A DNA stretch of 64,000 nt, from assembly GCA_040901445.1 (NCBI GenBank), contig JBBDYQ010000015.1, positions 62,001 through 126,000 on the forward strand. Reading direction: 5' to 3'. The DNA is from Thermoleophilaceae bacterium. Lineage in GTDB: Bacteria; Actinomycetota; Thermoleophilia; Solirubrobacterales; Thermoleophilaceae. The translations under genes and the position numbers were made by a program. The notes beneath the pieces are model-generated. The model saw only the letters and a list, made by a program, of their open reading frames with translations. It had not been told where the DNA came from and ran no database searches. This document shows positions 61,043 through 64,000 of the stretch, piece after piece; within the stretch, counting starts at the first letter, position 1; each line of letters begins with the position of its first letter.

Positions 61043-63444
61043 CCGCGGATCGCCTCGACCCAATCGACCGTGGCCTCGCACGCCACGCGGCCGGCGGCGG
61101 GTGGCACCCGTTCGACGTCCGCCCGCGGGTCCCCGAGCACGGGCCGCAGCACCACGGGGCCGATCAGCCGGTTGCGGCCGTGGTCGCCGGGGGCGATGCC
61201 GCCGTCGGGTCTTACGACCGCCACCGGGAGGCCGCCCTCGCCCAGGTCGGCCACACCCACGCGCTCCCATCCGCCGCGCGGGCTGAGGCGGGGCTCCACC
61301 GAACCCACCTCGCGCCCGTCCAACTCCACCGACACCGGGCGTGAGAAGGAGCCCTGCAGCCAGACCTCGTATCGGCCGGCGGCCGGCACCGTGATGCTGC
61401 CCTCGACCCGCCCGGGGCCCACCGGCCGGACCGTCAGCGCATCGACCCCGTCGACTGTCCAGCCCGCGGGCAGTGGGGCCTGGCTGGTGGCGAACACGGC
61501 CACGGGGGGAAGCGGCACGAACGCCAGCGACCCATCCGCCTCGCGAGCGCGCCCCACCAGCTCCTCGACGGCGGAGCAGTCGGGCACTCCCCGGCCGCTC
61601 ACCGGCTCCCCCACGGGCTGGTGGGCCAGCACTTCGAGCGCGGGGTCGGCGGGGCGCCGCCACACCTCGTAGGAATCCGTGGAGAACGCCAGCTCGTAGC
61701 CCGTGGGCGGCCGGCTGCCGGTGGGCGACCGGCGCAGCACGATCGTCGGGAAGCTGCGCACGTACTGCGTGTCGAGCTGGTCGAGCTCGTTGGACAACCC
61801 GAACGACGTGCCGGCGCCGCCGACGACCGTCGCGCGCGGCGGCGGCTGCCAGGACTCCGCCGAGCCGGTGGGCGCCGCATCGCGCAGGAAGAACTTGGCG
61901 AACTCCTCGAACTCCGGATAGAGCGTGGGGCCCTCTCCCTCGATCCGCTCGGCGATGTCATCGAGCTCCGCCAAGCGGTCGCGCGGGGCCAGGTCCGCCC
62001 AGCCGTAGGCCAGTACGTTGGTCCACGCCACGCCAACGACAATCGCTGCCGCCACCAGCGCGGCCTCGATTCCCCGTCGCGACCGGCGCAGGCTCTCCAC
62101 CCCCACCATCGCCCCGATCATGGCCACGGGTGAGAGGATCATGAGCGCCTTGCCGTCGGCCCATGGCGAGCCGCGGGCGATGGCGTACGCGCTGCCGATG
62201 ACCGTGGCCGCCGCCAGGGCCAGCGGACCCGCCGCGGGGCGGCGGAGCAGGAAGAGCAGGCCGAAGACCGCGGCCACGATCACCACTCCGATCAACACGT
62301 GCGTGACGGTTACGTGCTCCACCAGAGCCAGGCGATAGTCGCCGCGGGGCCAGATGCCGAACACCTGTGCCAGGCTCAGCGGCCTCAGCAGGTTGCCCAC
62401 CTCCTCCGCGCCCGTGAGGCTGACCTCCGCGGTGCGCACGAAGCTCGACACCGAGGCGAGCGTGGGGACGGCCAGCAGCGCGGTGAACACGCCGAGCGCG
62501 CCTGCGCGCAGCAGCCGCTCACGCACCGGCACGCTGCGCCGAAGGAGCAGCGCGGCGAGCGCCACCAGCGCCAGCGGGCCGATGTAGGGCGCGGCCGCCA
62601 GGTTGAGGGCGCCCAGCGCCGCTGCAGAGACAATCGCCACGGGGATCACGGCGCGCCATCCACCGGCGTCGCGGTCGAACAGGCGCACGGCCAGCGCGGC
62701 GAGCAGCGGCAGCAGCGCCACCACCACGATCTCCTTGACGCTGCCCTGCAGGTAGTAGCCGTACACGAGCCCCGGCATCGCGGCCAGCACCCCGGCGAGC
62801 GCCCGCAGCCCGTGCGGGCGGATGGTGCCGCGCAGCAGCGCGAAGACCCCGAGCGCGGCCATGGCGGCGGCGAAGGCCAGGAAGGGCTGGTAGACCCAGG
62901 CGACCCCCTGGAGCCCGAACGGGCGCACGGCGGCCAGCGCGGCGTGCGTGCCGGTGGGGTAGCCCGTGTCGATGTAGGTGTTGAGCGCGACGGAGTACGA
63001 GGACGCGGTGAGGTCCTCGCCCAGGTGCGGGCCGTGCTCTCCCACCCAGTCGCTGAGCATGAAGTGGATGGCCGAGTCGCCCAGCAGGGTGTATCCGGCG
63101 AAGGTGGCCTCGCCTGACGCCACGATCGGCGCGGCGTAGGCGGCGAACACCACCAGCGCGGCCGCGATGGCCCAGCCGCAGGGGGCGAGCGGGCGCAGGC
63201 GCGCGCGGCCCAGCCAGAGCCCCGCGAGCGCCGCCGCCACGACCACAGCGGTGGCCAGCTCGGCCAGCGGGTCGAGGAACGTGACCGTCTGGGCGAGAAC
63301 GATCAGCGCGGCGAAGCCCAGCGGCAGGATCAGCGCGCCGCTGATCCGGGTGCCGGCCAGGCGCTCCGTGAGCAGGCCCAGGCCGAGGCAGGCGGCGGCC
63401 AGCAGCAGCGGGAACAGGAGCCACGCCCCGAGCAGCTCGAGCAT
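61039..63444 (-). CDS. Large polytopic membrane protein, GT-C-like topology
   Basis: 801 residues, ATG at 63444. About twelve to fourteen hydrophobic segments fill residues 1-465; the loop with LLGDSAIHFMLSDWVGEHGP holds acidic residues placed like a GT-C active site. Residues about 480-801 are extracytoplasmic, with TVPAAGRYEVWLQGSFSRPV, a beta-sandwich-like carbohydrate-binding segment near the end. It lies 6 bases after the GT2 gene and overlaps the next gene (GTGA). Function unassigned; polymer processing or sugar transfer at the cell surface is likely. Confidence 0.6.
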   Translation of the reverse strand: MLELLGAWLLFPLLLAAACLGLGLLTERLAGTRISGALILPLGFAALIVLAQTVTFLDPLAELATAVVVAAALAGLWLGRARLRPLAPCGWAIAAALVVFAAYAAPIVASGEATFAGYTLLGDSAIHFMLSDWVGEHGPHLGEDLTASSYSVALNTYIDTGYPTGTHAALAAVRPFGLQGVAWVYQPFLAFAAAMAALGVFALLRGTIRPHGLRALAGVLAAMPGLVYGYYLQGSVKEIVVVALLPLLAALAVRLFDRDAGGWRAVIPVAIVSAAALGALNLAAAPYIGPLALVALAALLLRRSVPVRERLLRAGALGVFTALLAVPTLASVSSFVRTAEVSLTGAEEVGNLLRPLSLAQVFGIWPRGDYRLALVEHVTVTHVLIGVVIVAAVFGLLFLLRRPAAGPLALAAATVIGSAYAIARGSPWADGKALMILSPVAMIGAMVGVESLRRSRRGIEAALVAAAIVVGVAWTNVLAYGWADLAPRDRLAELDDIAERIEGEGPTLYPEFEEFAKFFLRDAAPTGSAESWQPPPRATVVGGAGTSFGLSNELDQLDTQYVRSFPTIVLRRSPTGSRPPTGYELAFSTDSYEVWRRPADPALEVLAHQPVGEPVSGRGVPDCSAVEELVGRAREADGSLAFVPLPPVAVFATSQAPLPAGWTVDGVDALTVRPVGPGRVEGSITVPAAGRYEVWLQGSFSRPVSVELDGREVGSVEPRLSPRGGWERVGVADLGEGGLPVAVVRPDGGIAPGDHGRNRLIGPVVLRPVLGDPRADVERVPPAAGRVACEATVDWVEAIRG

Positions 63445-63450
63445 GCCGGG

Positions 63451-64000
63451 CTAGTCGCGCCTGCGCAGCCCGAGGATGCTCAGGAGGAAGGAGGAGAAGA
63501 CGATCTGGATGCCCACGATGACGAGCGTGGCCGCGAGGACGGCCAGGCGCTCCTCGGACAGCGCCCCGAACCCGCGGTCGATCCAGATGCCGGCGATCAC
63601 GGCCGCGATCGCCAGGCCGGCGAGCAGCACCGCGCCCCCGAACAGCAGCCCGTGCTCCAGCCGGAAGCGGGCCCGCATGCGGTCGAACCAGGCCTCGCGC
63701 TCGCCCATGAAATAGAGGCCGTAGGCGTGCGCGCAGAGACCCAGCGCCAGCACCTGGGTGCCGACGATCATGAGCAGCGCGCCGGCGACCATGGTGTGGA
63801 TGTCCCACGCGCGACCGAGCACGTCGATCTCCGCGATCACGGTGACGGAGATGAGCGAGCCGATCAGCGCCATGGCCGCGCCCGGGATCACGAACAGGTG
63901 CGTGGGGCTGTGGACGAGCAGGAAGCGCAGGTGGCGCCAGCCGTCGCGGAAGGTGGAGAGCTTGGACTCGCCCCCGCGCGGGTGGTACTCGATGGGCACC
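63451..64000 (-). CDS. C-terminal part of a membrane-bound GT2 glycosyltransferase (5' end outside window)
   Basis: About 183 residues are visible; the gene continues past the window. YHPRGGESKLSTFRDGWRHL with HSPTHLFVIPG is the end of a GT-A domain of the polyprenyl-phosphate glucosyltransferase/DPM1 type, followed by four hydrophobic segments. These enzymes make undecaprenyl-phosphate sugars. Nearby GT-C-like and DUF2142 proteins would be its users. The visible ATG at 63999 is an internal methionine rather than the start. Confidence 0.82.
   Translation of the reverse strand, partial: VPIEYHPRGGESKLSTFRDGWRHLRFLLVHSPTHLFVIPGAAMALIGSLISVTVIAEIDVLGRAWDIHTMVAGALLMIVGTQVLALGLCAHAYGLYFMGEREAWFDRMRARFRLEHGLLFGGAVLLAGLAIAAVIAGIWIDRGFGALSEERLAVLAATLVIVGIQIVFSSFLLSILGLRRRD

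Overview
The window is 64 kb of very GC-rich, gene-dense DNA and no gap between genes exceeds about 125 bases. GTG and TTG starts, about 25 four-base GTGA/ATGA/TGATG gene junctions, and TAnnnT -10 elements sitting 6-12 bases before start codons all fit a high-GC actinobacterium. A Thermoleophilia/Solirubrobacterales relative is my best guess, but the sequence alone does not prove it. No rRNA, tRNA, CRISPR array or insertion sequence was seen. Almost everything belongs to one large cell-surface polysaccharide locus; both window ends cut through genes of the same kind.

Layout. (1) 1-5263: three related polytopic membrane proteins of GT-C type, each with a large C-terminal extracytoplasmic part. 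(2) 5263-9762, minus strand: an ABC-dependent polysaccharide export operon (Wzt, Wzm, a 74-residue coiled-coil protein, a two-domain GT2/WsaF-like glycosyltransferase). (3) 9792-12921: three more glycosyltransferases, two of them tandem CgeB-like paralogues. (4) 12870-15051, minus: a DUF2142 membrane protein with a small membrane-anchored partner. (5) 15122-22087: sugar epimerase, GT2, a GT4-methyltransferase fusion, Gfo/Idh/MocA oxidoreductase, methyltransferase and a FAD protein. (6) 22029-32295, minus: a tightly coupled operon with HisC-like aminotransferase, three methyltransferases, CMP-sugar-type cytidylyltransferase, SerA-like dehydrogenase, epimerase, HAD phosphatase, a surface-carbohydrate protein and a Wzx flippase.

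(7) 32383-34947: one protein joining an acyl-AMP ligase, an acyl carrier domain and a left-handed beta-helix acyltransferase. (8) 34976-45864: AsnB-like amidotransferase, Gfo/Idh/MocA, DegT aminotransferase, epimerase, GNAT acetyltransferase, LIC12162-type transferase, SpsF-like cytidylyltransferase, NeuB synthase and a methyltransferase. This set resembles a nonulosonic acid (sps/legionaminate-type) pathway without a recognised sugar-nucleotide hydrolase. (9) 45961-47829: a PAS-PAS-PAS-SpoIIE phosphatase. (10) 47804-51344: GDP-mannose dehydratase, an HTH/nucleotidyltransferase toxin-antitoxin-like pair, a GT2 and a secreted nuclease.

(11) 51445-54539, minus: a non-glycan cassette (DUF899, a 43-residue small ORF, DrrAB-like ABC transporter, cupin). 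(12) 54632-58929: GDP-fucose-synthase-like epimerase, GT4, GT2, DUF2304 and a second GDP-mannose dehydratase. (13) 58920-64000, minus: a second DUF2142/partner pair, a large membrane protein and the end of a membrane GT2.

Inferred overall role: synthesis of GDP-deoxysugars, a CMP-activated acidic sugar and acyl/methyl/amide decorations, assembly by at least ten glycosyltransferases, and export by both an ABC transporter and a flippase. Methyltransferase genes and the acyl-ligase fusion have visibly lower GC than their neighbours and may be later acquisitions.
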